This document shows, piece by piece, positions 21,290 to 32,600 of a DNA stretch of 64,000 nt (positions within the stretch are counted from its first letter, which is position 1; every line of letters begins with the position of its first letter). This DNA comes from Ursus arctos. Taxonomy: Eukaryota; Chordata; Mammalia; Carnivora; Ursidae. The stretch lies in contig NW_026622897.1 of the NCBI RefSeq assembly GCF_023065955.2, positions 8,623,001 through 8,687,000 of the forward strand, read 5' to 3'. A model generated the notes under the pieces. It saw only the letters and a list, made by a program, of their open reading frames with translations. It did no database searches and was not told the DNA's origin. The translations under genes were made by a program, and so were the position numbers.

Positions 21290-21990
21290 GAACAGAGCAC
21301 AAGCTTTAGAGTCACAGAGGCCCCAGTTTGAATCCTGACCCTCCCATTGCGACCTTGGACTGTACTTAACCTGTTCTGAACCTCAATTCTTTAAGTCTTA
21401 TTATGAACTTAATAATACAGACCTTGCAGGATTGTGTCAAGGTTTAAGAGAGAACGCATGTTACATGGCTGCTATTGTCTGCCTTAGGTAAACGGTGGTT
21501 CTTAACCACCCATGGCAGGGCAGGGCAGGGGGCAAATCTAACAGGAGGGGCCACCAGGGAGAGGGAGGGGCCTGGAGACCGTTTACAGCACTCTCTTTAG
21601 TTTGTCCACAGTAGATGCTTACGTCAACACGTTGACTTAGGGACTAATTGGGTTGTACTCTTTGGCTTTTTGGATCGGGGGAGTGAGTGTTGTGCTTTGG
21701 AGGATCCCTTAGCGTGGATCTTACACCTCAGAGGTTAATCTAGTAATCAGTGGTTTAGAAGATACAGCTCATCCTTCTCATTCCCCGAGGCTTACAAATT
21801 CTCAGAGAGATAACACACTATTGTGTATGACATTAAGAATTTTCAAGCTGAACTGGCTCTAGGAGATCATTTTAATCAAGCTTCCTCATTTATGTCTGAG
21901 AAAACTGAACACAGAAAGATGAAACTTTCCTAAGGCTATAGCCATACTTAGTGGCAATGTCAGGGCTTGGACCACACTGCTCACCTCCTT
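21290..21990. mobile_element. Two MIR copies
   Basis: Forward copy at 21290-21480 (AGCTTTAGAGTCACAGAG, CCAGTTTGAATCCTGACC, TTGTGTCAAGGTTTAAGAGA). Reverse fragment at 21845-21990 (TTCCTCATTTATGTCTGAGA, then AGGGCTTGGACC). Unassigned DNA lies between. Confidence 0.55.
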
Positions 21991-22959
21991 CCGTCCGGCC
22001 GGCCAGATGTTTTCTCCACTGTACACTTTTACTACCCAGTTAATACGTGCCTGCTCCTACTTAGCATCTGAGATTCAGAAGGGCCAAAGTCAAGGTATAA
22101 TGCATTTTAATTTTAATATTTAATACATTACAATAATTCAACACACTATATAATTTTAATTTTAAAATTCTAATTTAATATTTAATTTATTTTAGTAAGT
22201 ATGTATACTTTGTGGTATATTTGGGACTCTTGCTAGTCTATTTGCATTTTATAGAACTTGGAGAGAAATGTACTCTTGCAATAGTTATTTGTTATCTTTG
22301 CTCGAGACCTTTTGTTGGTCACATCCCTGGCTTCACTTAATCCTAAATTGTGTGTCAGTGGCACAGTTGGGTTGGCACAGTGCTTTATCCACATTGCCTC
22401 ATTTGCATCTTTGGTCACACAGCTTTAGGGGAAGATACCCCTGCCTTATAGTCAGTTGTTGTGAGATTCCTGGCTGGCGACAGTTCATTTGGTTTCGTGG
22501 AATAAGAGGAATGAGGACAAAATGGTGAGATTTTGAAAGAGCATGTAAAAATTTATTCAATTTATGGGCTTGCCTTTCATTCAAACATTATAGCTTTTTG
22601 ACACTTTGTTATTAAAATGTCCTTTCTGTTGTGAAACTATGGTCACTGTAGAATGTAGGTAGTAAATCCTCCCCTTTCATCTATTTGTTTTTTTAATGTC
22701 CTTATTTGGCAAAATGAAAAACTGGTACCCTATCTAGGTCCCTGAAATCCAAAATCTGGAGCCTGGGGATCTCCAAAGATTTACTTTATGTGGTAACATC
22801 CAGAAATGCCTGTGTTATTGTGGCAAGAAGCAGGGATTACATGGATTACAAAAATTCCTATTTAAGTAGGAGCTGGTATTCAAAGACCTCTTTCTCAACA
22901 AGTGTGAGATTGAATCTTTTTTTTTCTTTCTATTCTCTAATTAGGTTTCCAGAACTTAC
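21991..22959. other. Unassigned AT-rich intergenic DNA
   Basis: No gene seen. 22095-22200 is a very AT-rich run of TTTAATTTTAATAT-type words. Confidence 0.4.
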
Positions 22960-23880
22960 TCATACCTGAATGTTTGTGCCCTTTGGCCGCCATCTTCCTT
23001 TTCCCTCTACCTCTGAGACCCTGGGAAACACCATTCTAAAGTCTGCTACTGTTCATTCAACTTTTTTTTTTTTTAGATTTCGCATATAAGTGAGATCATG
23101 CAGTATTTGTTTTTCTGTGGGTCGCTTATTTCTTTTAGCATAATGTCCTCCAATTTTATTCATGTCACAAATAGCAGGATTTCCTTCCTTTTTAAAGGCT
23201 GAATAATATTTCAATGTTTGTGTATGTGTGTGTGTATACAGATATAATCCATATATTCATATATACATATATATATCACAATTTCTTTATCCATTTATCT
23301 GTAAATAGACACTTTTGTTATTTCCATGTCTTGGTGACTCTGAATAATGAACCTGGGAGTGCAGATATCTCCTTGATAAAGTGGTTTTATTTCCTTTGGG
23401 TGTATAGCCAGAAATGGGATTGCTGGATTATATGATAGCTATATTTTTAATGTTTTTTACAAACCTCCATATTGTTCCCTTAATGACTGTGTCGATTTAC
23501 CATTAACTTTTATTTATTTATTTTTAAAGATTGTATGTATGTATTTATTTGAGAGGAAGAGGGGAGGAGCAGAGGGAGAGGGACAAGCACACTCTGTGCT
23601 GAGCACAGAGCCCGACTGGGCCTTGATCCCAGGACCATGAGATCATGACCTGAGCTGAAACCAAGAGTTGGGCACTTAACTGGCTGAGCCACACAGGCGC
23701 CCCACCATTCACTTTTAAATGTTGCCAGGAGGTATTTTTTTTTCTTTCTTTCTTGCATTGAAGTGTCATTAACATACAGTGTTATATTAATTTTAGGTGT
23801 ACAATATAACGATTCAGCAATTCTGTATATTACTGAGTGCTCATAGGGAAGTTAAACCTTTTAAGCTCCTCCTTCTAACA
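22960..23880 (-). mobile_element. L1 3' end, interrupted by a Can-SINE
   Basis: Reverse-oriented L1: TCGCATATAAGTGAGATCAT, GCATAATGTCCTCCAATTTT, GGGTGTATAGCCAGAAATGG, TGCTGGATTATATGATAGCT. It resumes after the SINE with TTAGGTGTACAATATAACGA. A TG/AT microsatellite lies at 23217-23277. Confidence 0.9.
23513..23703 (-). mobile_element. Can-SINE nested in L1
   Basis: Reverse copy with TTTAAAGATTGTATGTATGT tail and TGAGCCACACAGGCGCCCC head. Target duplication ACCATTAACTTTTA (23499-23512) / ACCATTCACTTTTA (23704-23717), one mismatch. Confidence 0.93.
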
Positions 23881-24482
23881 TTAGCATTTGTAGTCACCCC
23901 CAAATCAGAAATTAGTTTCATTCATTTTTAGGCAGAAAGAGTAGTGTTGAGGGCACTCAGCGTCTGGTCAAAGAGTGGGTTAGTGGGTGAGGAAGTGAAA
24001 TGAGACAAGAGAAGTCAGGGCTCAGTGCTTCCCAATCCCCACACAGAAGAGGAAGTAGAAAAGGCATCCCCAGCAGAGGGAGGAGGTGGGTTTGGACACC
24101 CCCTTCACTGGCCAGCCAGTGGGAGTTCCTCCCTGGAGAGACAAGAGTTCTGTGCCTGAGAGGAAGTACCCTGCAGGGTGCCCCTGTCAGTTACCTCTGG
24201 AAACAAATGGTGCTCCTTAGTTCCTCTTAGCTACACTTTGGCACGTCTTTGGAGGGTGTGGCATTTTACCAAGAAATTCAAATGCATTGTCCCAACTGTT
24301 TAACTGGACAGTTCAATAGTAGAAACATACAGGACAGTTTAGTCAGTGGGACGTGAGCTGAACTCCCAGGATGGGTGGGGGACCAGCGTGGTGGGTGACC
24401 TGACAGAACGCAGCAGAAACAGCTCTCCAAGACGAAGTCAAGGAAACACACTACTTACGGGAATCCCCTTACATCCAATTCT

Positions 24483-25237
24483 TTAAAATGTATTGATTTT
24501 TCCAGAATATAGATCCTTTACGTCTCTGGTTAAGTTAATTCCAAGATAACGTATGATTTTTGGTGCTATTGTAAATGGGGTGGATTCCCTAATTTCTCTT
24601 TCTTCAGTCTCATTGTTCGTGTATAGAAATGCAACTGATATCTGAGCATTGATTTTGTATCCTGCCACATTACTGAATTGCTCTATAACTTCTAGTAGTT
24701 TGGGGGTGGATTCTTTTGGGTTTTCCATATAGAGTATCATGTCATCTGCGAAGAGAGACAGTTTGACTTCTTTGCCGATTTGGATACCTTTTATCCCTTT
24801 TTGTTGTCTGATTGCTGTTGCAAGGACTTCTAGTACTATGTTGAATAATAATGGCGAGAGTGGGCATCCTTGTCGTGTTCCTGATCTTAAGGGAAAGGCT
24901 TTCAACTTTTCCCCATTGAGAATGATATTTGCTGTAGGCTTTTCATAGATGGTTTTTATGAGATTGAGGAATGTACCCTCTATCCCTACACTCTGAAGGG
25001 TTTTAATCAGGAAAGGATGCTGTATTTTGTCAAATGCTTTTTCTGCATCTATTGAGAGGATCATATGATTTTTGGCTTTTTCCTTGTTGATATAATCTAT
25101 CACACCGATAGATTTGCGAATGTTGAACCACCCTTGCATCCCAGGGATGAATCCTACTTGGTCATGATGGATAATCCTTTTAATGTACTGTTGGATCCTA
25201 TTAGCTAGGATCTTGTTGAGAATTTTGGTGATATCCT
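24483..25237 (-). mobile_element. L1 ORF2 reverse-transcriptase fragment, open reading frame
   Basis: About 755 bases read through without a stop into L1 ORF2 protein (reverse transcriptase). The start is [16 protein letters not shown], followed by the motif A region SIDAEKAFD, motif [16 protein letters not shown] and the catalytic FADD box (residues 130-133 counted from the Met at 25139). It ends shortly after [15 protein letters not shown]. Endonuclease, C-terminus, 3' UTR and poly(A) are all absent, so it is not a functional element. The intact frame suggests a fairly young L1. Confidence 0.92.
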
Positions 25238-25249
25238 ACCTTGTTCATG

Positions 25250-26350
25250 TAGGATTTAAGGTAACTTACAGAAATACAAGTTTTAAAAAGTAAGAAATGA
25301 AGGATATAGGGAAAATAAGGGTAGAAAGAACAAGATAAAAAGAGGAAGGTGGGGTTCATTATTTCAGAAATGTTTGCCAGGTGTCTTTATAGACTTGGTA
25401 CTGTTGCAGGCACAGGAGAATAGGACAAACCCCTGCTCCTGTGGAGTTTACAATGTGCCGATGTAGCACACAGCAGAGCTACTAACACATAGCCCTGAAT
25501 CCAGCCCCCTTTTCACTATCATTCCATTAGTCGAGTCACAGAAACATCCTTTAATTCATTTAATTCCCATTGATGCTACTGACTTCTGCCATTAATCATG
25601 AATGGTGATTTTTTTTTCTTTTGGTGTTGACTTGATACTATGTACTAGCATTTAAATATTACTACTGTAAACTGTGGCATCTTATCTTTTCTAAAAACCA
25701 AACAAATGACTCTCCTGATAACAGATAGGCTCTATTTCTAGCCTTGTGTACAAATACAATTCTGTCACTTATGTAGTTTGTTGATACATTGATTTCAGAA
25801 TTCTTTGTAGCTCCGTTTCCTGAAACTTTGAGAAATACTGACTTAAGAAATTAAAGTCTTATTCAATGAACATGTCTTTCAGGTGAGAATTATCACTTCA
25901 GAGATTTTTTAAATGACATGTAAAGGCTATTTTTTAAGTAATAATTGAAATTGAAACATAAAATCTAAAAATTCTAATGGAACTTGTGGATCCTAAGAAT
26001 ACAATAGATGCCATTTGGAGATATACTTATTTATTTAAATTATTTATAATGTATTGATTATTAATGACTAATGTATTTTAAGGACTGATACAAATATTAT
26101 TTCTGTTTTATTTTTTGTCATCAAAAATTATGTAAAAGGTAATATATTACCTTTATTATGAATACATTTTTAGATACCCACAATGTATATTCTCAAGCCA
26201 GAGATTTTGGTCTTGTTGGTGTACTATAGGGTTAGACATCTGCATTTTGAGAGCTCTGTAGGGTTGGGAAGTGCTCGGCTGGATGGTGTGGAGAAAACAA
26301 AAATAAATCAGACACCAGGGCCTGGGGAGAAGTGGGGACAGGGAAAAAAG
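25250..26350. other. Unassigned AT-rich intergenic DNA
   Basis: No gene recognised. 25370-25480 has L2/ancient-repeat wording (CAGGTGTCTTTATAGACTTG, GGAGTTTACAATGTG). The rest is AT-rich and unassigned. Confidence 0.4.
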
Positions 26351-26360
26351 TGACTTTATT

Positions 26361-26567
26361 AAAAAAGGATTTATTTATTTTTAGAGAGAGAGCGCAAGCA
26401 AGCACACACAAACGTGCAGGAGCAGGGGGAGGGGCAAAGAGAGAGACACTCAGACTCCCCGCTGAGCATGGAGCCCCACTCAGAGCTCGATCCCAGGACC
26501 CTGAGATCATGACCGGAGCCAAAATCAAGAGTTGGACACTTAACCGACAGAGCCAGCCAGGCATCCC
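26361..26567 (-). mobile_element. Can-SINE
   Basis: Reverse copy: GGATTTATTTATTTTTAGAG, GGAGCAGGGGGAGGGGCAAA, TCGATCCCAGGACCCTGAGA, head ending GCCAGGCATCCC. Approximate target duplication AAAAGTGACTTTATT / AGAAGTGACTATT. Confidence 0.9.
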
Positions 26568-26599
26568 AGAAGTGACTATTTTTGAGACCTCTTTGGCCA

Positions 26600-26850
26600 A
26601 ACTTTGTGAGATAGTTGCTTTCTAGCTGTTGTATTGAATCCTCACAACAATCCTGAGCAAGGAAACTTCAACTCCATTTTACAAGAACTAAGATTTGGCA
26701 GTATTAAGTGGATTGACCAGAAGCTAGTAAGTAAAGGAGCAGAGATACAAAAATATTTACGTCTACTCCATCTTGTTACAAAAAATGATTTAGGGCTATG
26801 AGCAGGAATTTGAACCCAGGCCTTTTTTGGCTATGGGTTCCCTCCAGCCT
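26600..26850 (-). mobile_element. MIR SINE
   Basis: Reverse MIR: AATCCTCACAACAATCCTGA, CTCCATTTTACAAGAACTAA, AGAAGCTAGTAAGTAAAGGA. Confidence 0.6.
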
Positions 26851-27090
26851 ATGACGTCCCACTATGAAAGATTCTATAAGCAGAAAGTGATTTGGCTCAG
26901 ACATAACAGGAACGTTACCTTGATCATCTGAAATTGATGCTCTGGTGCTTTTCTAAGTAATTCTCAGGAACTCTCATATTTATTAGCTCTGAGTAATAAG
27001 GGTGCTGTTTTATTGTAGGTAGAAATAAGCTTTCCTGCAGTTTTACTCTGAAGGAATAAGTACTATCATTTTTATTTGATTACTCCAGAG

Positions 27091-27285
27091 CAATAGTTCC
27101 CAACCGGGGGCGATTTTACTGCCTGGGGGCATTTGGTCATGTCTGGAGACATTTTTGGTTGTCACAGCGGTGACATCTAGTGAGTAGAAGCCAGGGGTGC
27201 TGCCAGACACCTGTGATGCACAGGGCAGCCCCCACGACAAAGAAATATCCAGCCCCAGATATCAGTAGTGCTGAGGTGAAACCCT
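27091..27285 (+). mobile_element. MER20-like hAT-Charlie element
   Basis: CAATAGTTCCCAACCGGGGG at the start, GTCTGGAGACATTTTTGGTT in the middle and GCTGAGGTGAAACCCTG at the end match MER20 as I remember it. The 8-bp target duplication CTCCAGAG (27083-27090) / CTCTAGAG (27286-27293) fits hAT insertion. MER20 copies have been reported as progesterone/cAMP-responsive regulatory elements in endometrium. Confidence 0.85.
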
Positions 27286-27513
27286 GCTCTAGAGGAAAGG
27301 AATTACCTGATACGTGGAATATTAATGGTTTTAATAATAACAAATAAATGCTATTTACTAAATATCCATGGTGTTCTGAACCCTTCAATTTATGTTCTTG
27401 ATATCACTTCCAAAGGAACGTTAAAAATGATTTCTAACCTCAGGAAACTTCCAGACCAATGGGAAACCAAGAGAGTTCCAAGAATTTGAGCTTCTATCAA
27501 AAGGGAAAAATCA

Positions 27514-27636
27514 GGGGCACCTGGGTGGCTCAGTCAGTTGGGCGTCCAACTCTTGATCTCAGCTCAGGTCTTGATCTCGAGGTTGTGGGTTTGAGCCCAT
27601 GCTGGGCATGGAGCCTACTTAAAAAAAATATTTTTT
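27514..27636 (+). mobile_element. Can-SINE, short older type
   Basis: GGGGCACCTGGGTGGCTCAG, GGGCGTCCAACTCTTGATCT and GAGCCTACTTAAAAAAAATA with a direct A-rich end. Target duplication AAAGGGAAAAATCA / AAAGTGGAAAATCA. Confidence 0.93.
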
Positions 27637-27689
27637 AAAGTGGAAAATCATAGTCCATATGATGAGAAGGAGATATGCATGGTGACAGG

Positions 27690-27945
27690 GAAGATGGCGC
27701 CTTCTGTGTGGGGGTAAGAACAGGATCTCCGAAGTCAGGAAGAAAGATCTGTGTTGTGTACCTGCTTCTCCATGGGCTATCCAGGTGACCTCAAACTAAT
27801 ATATCGAGCTGCTGTATTCTCTGGCTTGTAAAATGGGGATATGGTAGTACTTATTCATAAGGTTGTTGGGAGCTTTTAATGAGATGTACCTGTAAAACAC
27901 AGTGTCTGGCATAGAGAAAGCACTCACTAAATTCTTATTGTCCTT
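27690..27945 (+). mobile_element. MIR SINE
   Basis: Forward MIR ending with GGTTGTTGGGAGCTTTTAAT, GAGATGTACCTGTAAAACAC and GTGTCTGGCATAGAGAAAGC. Confidence 0.65.
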
Positions 27946-29474
27946 GTTCTTTATTAGATTCCACTGAGGTGGTGCCTGGGAGCTGCCCACACCTCCTCCA
28001 GAGGGGAATTCCAAGGATCCCAGGCTTCACCCCCTCCTTGAGCAATGAAAGGTGAGTCAGGCCTGCAAGTGCTTCACTCGGCTCTAGGACACAGCCTGTC
28101 CAGCTGGTAATGAGCTATCCGTTGCAGCTGAGCTGAGATGAAGCTGGGCTTGGTGGGGTAAGGGGAAGCAAGAAAGGAGGACAACAGAAATTTTTTCTTG
28201 TGAAACTTTGTAAACTGAAGGCTTTTATCTCAGAGTCTGCAGAAGAGCAGCACAACAGGGAGCAGGTGTATGAATGTCTCCATTTGTGAATGAAAACTAT
28301 GACTGGGAGCTGAGGCTGCTCTAGCTTCCTTCCCTAGGGAGGAAGTGAGCTCTCCTAGTCCCAGAACCCTTTAGGGGAGAGGATAGGTTGGCTTGGCCCC
28401 CAGAGATTAGGGTGAGGACAGAGGGTATGGGAGTTCTTGCCCCGGACACCTGCCAGATTCTCTACTAATGAGGTCATCCTGGCTCTTCACCTTTGTTTGA
28501 CGTGGGGTTTACCTATCTTTATCCTTTGTTATCCACACCCTTGCTGCCTTTTCTTGTGTTTTGTCAACACAGGAGGGTATTTTTAGTTTTCTTTTGCTGA
28601 TATCATTGCAACCCTGTGTCCTTGTGCCTTCCTTGTCCAGGGTTACCATCTTCTAGATGAGGAGTTTCAGAGGGAGGTGTGCAGGGACAGCCGTGTTTGA
28701 TGTGTGCAGGTGTGGGGCCATTAGCTGCATCTAGTGACCCCCTCTTCTGCTGTTGAGCGATTCTGTGGGTTCCTGGGCCTTAGTGTTCCTTGGTTTGTCT
28801 CATGTCTCTCTTGACTCCTTTTGTTGGCTGCCTTCTGTGTTTCAAGGTGAAGGAGGCTGCTGGAAAGTAGGTAGGTGAGACTAGGGACCTCCAAGTGGAG
28901 GCTGAGGGACAGGGCAGCTCTTTTTTCCAGATCCCAGATCCATATTTATGTGTCTTCTAATATCCTTTGGATATCCCGTGTCTTCGTCTGTAGGATCCAG
29001 GAACTTCCTGGAGGCTTGTTTTCAAGAGAGGAGCTTATTTCTTAGAGAGGACTGAGAAAATGGTTACAAAGCATCCTTGTGAGTATTTGTGGGAATGTCA
29101 GCTACCTCAGGGCCAGCATGTAGAATTAGGTACTGGGCTGCTCAGGCCTGGCACCGCCCGCAGTTTATAATACCAGGACTCTGCTTAGAACCAGCAATGC
29201 TAGGACTCTAAGTGCATACTCTTCAGCCCCCCAAAATCTTGCCCACCTTCATTTCCTTAGATTGTTCCCATACACCATCACTTTTAGGTGATGCACTCAC
29301 ACGTCATTCTCATTTCTGTTTCTGTGCTTAGCTTGTGTTTTCCAGGCTGTGTTTCAAAGAGCACAGGCCTTAGAATTGATTTGAAATTGCTGCTCCCCGA
29401 TCTACTAATGTGTAACATGCTGAGTCTGAGCTTTTTCATTTGTAATACCTGCCTCATTGCCCTACTGTGGCAAT
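27946..29474. other. Unassigned single-copy-looking DNA
   Basis: About 1.5 kb with no recognised repeat or coding exon. Candidate open frames are short and unsupported. Confidence 0.4.
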
Positions 29475-32230
29475 CAATTCAATAATTATTTTCTGAGTAC
29501 TTACTATGTATCAGGCAATGTGCTCAGCACTGGGCGCTGAGGACGAGAGCACAAAGACCAGTACTCAGTACTTGATCCCTGTTTTTGAATATGGTTTAGT
29601 GTTGGGAGATAGGCCCATAAAGAGATAATTTCAAAACAGTGGGCAAATGCTAAGACAGAGGTAAGCTCAGGTATGCCTTAGGAGTACAAAAGAAAGGCAG
29701 GAGTGCTTTTTGGAGTAAATGCAGGATGAGGGGTGGTTGGGGGTGGGTGTTTCTGGACGAGAGGAGTGTAGAGGTAGGAAACAGCATGGCGGTAGCAAGG
29801 CATTACTAAAACATAGTGTTCAGGATAAAGGGTGATGTGGCTGATGCTGGGGAGTGAATAAGAGCCAAGCCACCAAGGCCTTATAGGTCATGTCAAAAAT
29901 TTAAGACTCTATCCTACAGGCAACAACGTTTTAAAGCAGGAGAGTGACATGGCCAGATCTGAGTTTGGATCAGTCACTTTAGTGACTATGTGGGGAGTAC
30001 CTGTGAGATTGAAAAATCTGGAATCAGTCCAATCAGGAGGCTGTTGTAATAGTCCAGGTGAGTGATGATGAGTTATCACAAAATAGTCACGAGGTGTAGG
30101 ATGTAGAAGGGACAAAATTTAAATATTAAGGCAATAAAAAAGGCAGATTTAGAGATAGCTGCGGAGGAGAGGGTGGAGTTAGGATGACTCCAGGTGTCTG
30201 GCTTTACGGGACGGGAGGATGATTGTCCCGTTGACTAAGATGGGGATCACAGGAGGAGCAGTTTGGGGGCAAGGGTGGAGATGTGAGTTAGGTCTCATTT
30301 GAGATGCCTGTGGAATATCCCAATGAAGATGTCTAGCGTGCAGTTGTATATACAAACCTGACGTCCAGGAAGAAAACCCGGGCTATGGTAGGACTCGCGA
30401 GTTATCAGAATAGCCGATGATAGCGAAAACGCCAACGGCAGAAGCTTTTGTCCAGGAGCACTGTGTGGAATGTGAAAAGCAGTAGTTTAAGGACTGATTG
30501 ACAGGGAATCACAATGATTAAATGTGGATGGAAGAGGAATCCAAGGTGGAGACCCACACTGACAGAGAGTGGTATTACAGTCACAAGGGAGTAGACAGTT
30601 TCAAGAAAGAGTAGGCACTAGGGACAAATGCAACAGTAAAAAAAGTATAGAAATTATCCACTGGATTTGGCGATGGGAAGGTATTGAGTTTTTACTGGAG
30701 GGTGGTAAATAGGGGATCAGAAGCTGCAATGGAATGAGTTAGGGAGGGGAGGAGAGGTGGTGGGGAGAGTAAGTATAGCTTTCAGTAGAGAAGGAAGGAG
30801 GGAGATAAGATGGGGCTGGGAGACCAAGGGGAAGGAAGGTTTCTGTTTGTTTTTGAATGTTGCAAAACTGGAGCTTATTTATAGGCTAAGAGGCAGGAAA
30901 CACTAGAGAAGGAGGGGTTAGAAGTTAAGGGGTGAAAGCTAAGGGGGACAGGTGCCAAGGGTGGGGAACACAGATGGAGGAACTGGCCTGGGGCAGGAGG
31001 AAGAACCTTCCTCCCGGGAGACTGGAGAGGAGGAAAAAGAGGAGTACAGAGATTGATAGGAATGTAGTGGGGACAGGAAAGTTAAGGCAGCTCTCATTTT
31101 ATGGCTTCAAGTTTCTCATCAAGATAAGAGATGTTGTCTGCCAAGACAGAGGGGCTTTGGGGTTGAATGGGAGGGACTTGAAGAGGGCTCTAGAGATCGG
31201 AACAGTTCCTGAGGAGAGAGGGAGAGATGGCCTGCAAAGCACGAGTTAAAGGATCCTTGATCCACAGCGCTCAGAGCCCAGTTGAGCTTGGAGACCATGG
31301 TGCCGTGGTAGAATTGTGTGCTTTTCTTCATCAGTGCTTGGCCTCGGCAGAGTAGGGCAGAAGGTAGATCATGGGATTCATGGGGGGGGGGGGTTTCCAG
31401 AAAAATGAGATTGAAGGTAGATGCTTGTGAGAGTATGTTACAGGTAATCAACTATGAGGTCTCGGCGGGGCGGGCAGCAAATGAAGGACTCAGGGGACCA
31501 GGGGAGTCTGTGATGCTGAGAAGCAGATGGAGTGGGAGTGAGAGCAGGCAAGAGCCACACAGGAAATGGATTGCTGCTTGGGCTGAGCTATTCGATTTTG
31601 AGATTTCTGATAAGGGGCAGTTCTGACAAGGTTCCTGAATGTGGGGAATCCAAGGGAAATGGAGGTGAGGAGGTTTGTGAGCTTTGAGACTCTAGTGTTG
31701 GGCGAGTTATAGACACGTCCAAGTTACATAGCAAGGTGGTAGGTGTAAGGGACAAAGGGAAGCTATCAGCCTTTGGTGATGAGGTTGGAGGCCGATATAA
31801 CCATGACGCCAAGTCTCAAATGGCAGAGACTTCCACAGGAAGGGGAAGAGCAGAGGTTTGGAAATGGCACTGGGGAATGAAGAGGACGGCACTTCCTTCT
31901 TGATCTTGGTGCCAGTGGGAGTGGGAGGTCGAGCCATCTCCATGGACGGTTATAGGGAAGTGGTCAGGCTGGAGTTGGTGTAGTTTGTGCTCTGTCTGAG
32001 GAGGGGTGGGGCTGAAATCTGAGCTTTCACCACACTTTAGGTCCTGGGGAGAGAGGGGAGCACTTTTAACCAATGCCCCCCCACCCCCAGAGGGGCCTCC
32101 TCTTTCTAATGTACCCAAGGCACCATGGAGACTAGTGTTGGCCCTGGGAAGTGGTAACTGCAGCAGAGTTGGGTTTCTTCTGGGATCACAGGGTAAGATC
32201 ACAGGGAAAGGATTGAAGGTTTTAGGGGCT
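29475..32230 (+). mobile_element. Long ancient interspersed repeat tract (family not assigned)
   Basis: About 2.7 kb of G/A-rich sequence with words that recur in mammalian genomes: TCAGGCAATGTGCTCAGCAC, AGCAGGAGAGTGACATGG, GGAGGCTGTTGTAATAGTCC, GGATGACTCCAGGTGTCTGG and TGGAATATCCCAATGAAGAT. Shorter copies of the same kind occur at 36.2, 37.9-38.5, 45.8 and 47.1 kb. I could not decide between a LINE and an LTR class. Confidence 0.5.
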
Positions 32231-32449
32231 TAGTAGGCTTTGAGTGACACAGAGGAGATGTTGCTGAGAGAGGGAAACAGACAGGGAAAGGGAGGGTGGA
32301 GGACCGAAGAGGTGTCCTGAGGAGGAGGGATGACTGGAGGGGCTTTCGCTGCAGACAGCGACCAGGTCAGCTGCCTCTGAGGCATAGATAGACGGTGATT
32401 CCAAGGGTCCAAAGGGAAGCCACTAGCCTCCCGGGGCCAGGCTGGAGCT

Positions 32450-32600
32450 CCTCAAGGATCCCATCTGGATACGCTACTATGGTCCTTGGACATCTGCGTT
32501 ACTGTCACAGGATGCTTCTAAAAATGCATGTTCCTGCCATTGTACTCAGCTCCATGGTTACTCTTCAGCACCCTCCAGTTTGAAAACCCCTGACTGGGAG
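32450..32600 (+). mobile_element. MER-type (hAT-like) fragment
   Basis: CTAAAAATGCATGTTCCTGCC and CCAGTTTGAAAACCCCTGAC resemble the ends of hAT MER elements. Diverged. Confidence 0.35.

Noticed and set aside
24483..25139. 218-codon reverse-transcriptase frame as a host gene
   Set aside because: Clear L1 ORF2 fragment missing endonuclease, C-terminus and 3' end; listed as a mobile element.
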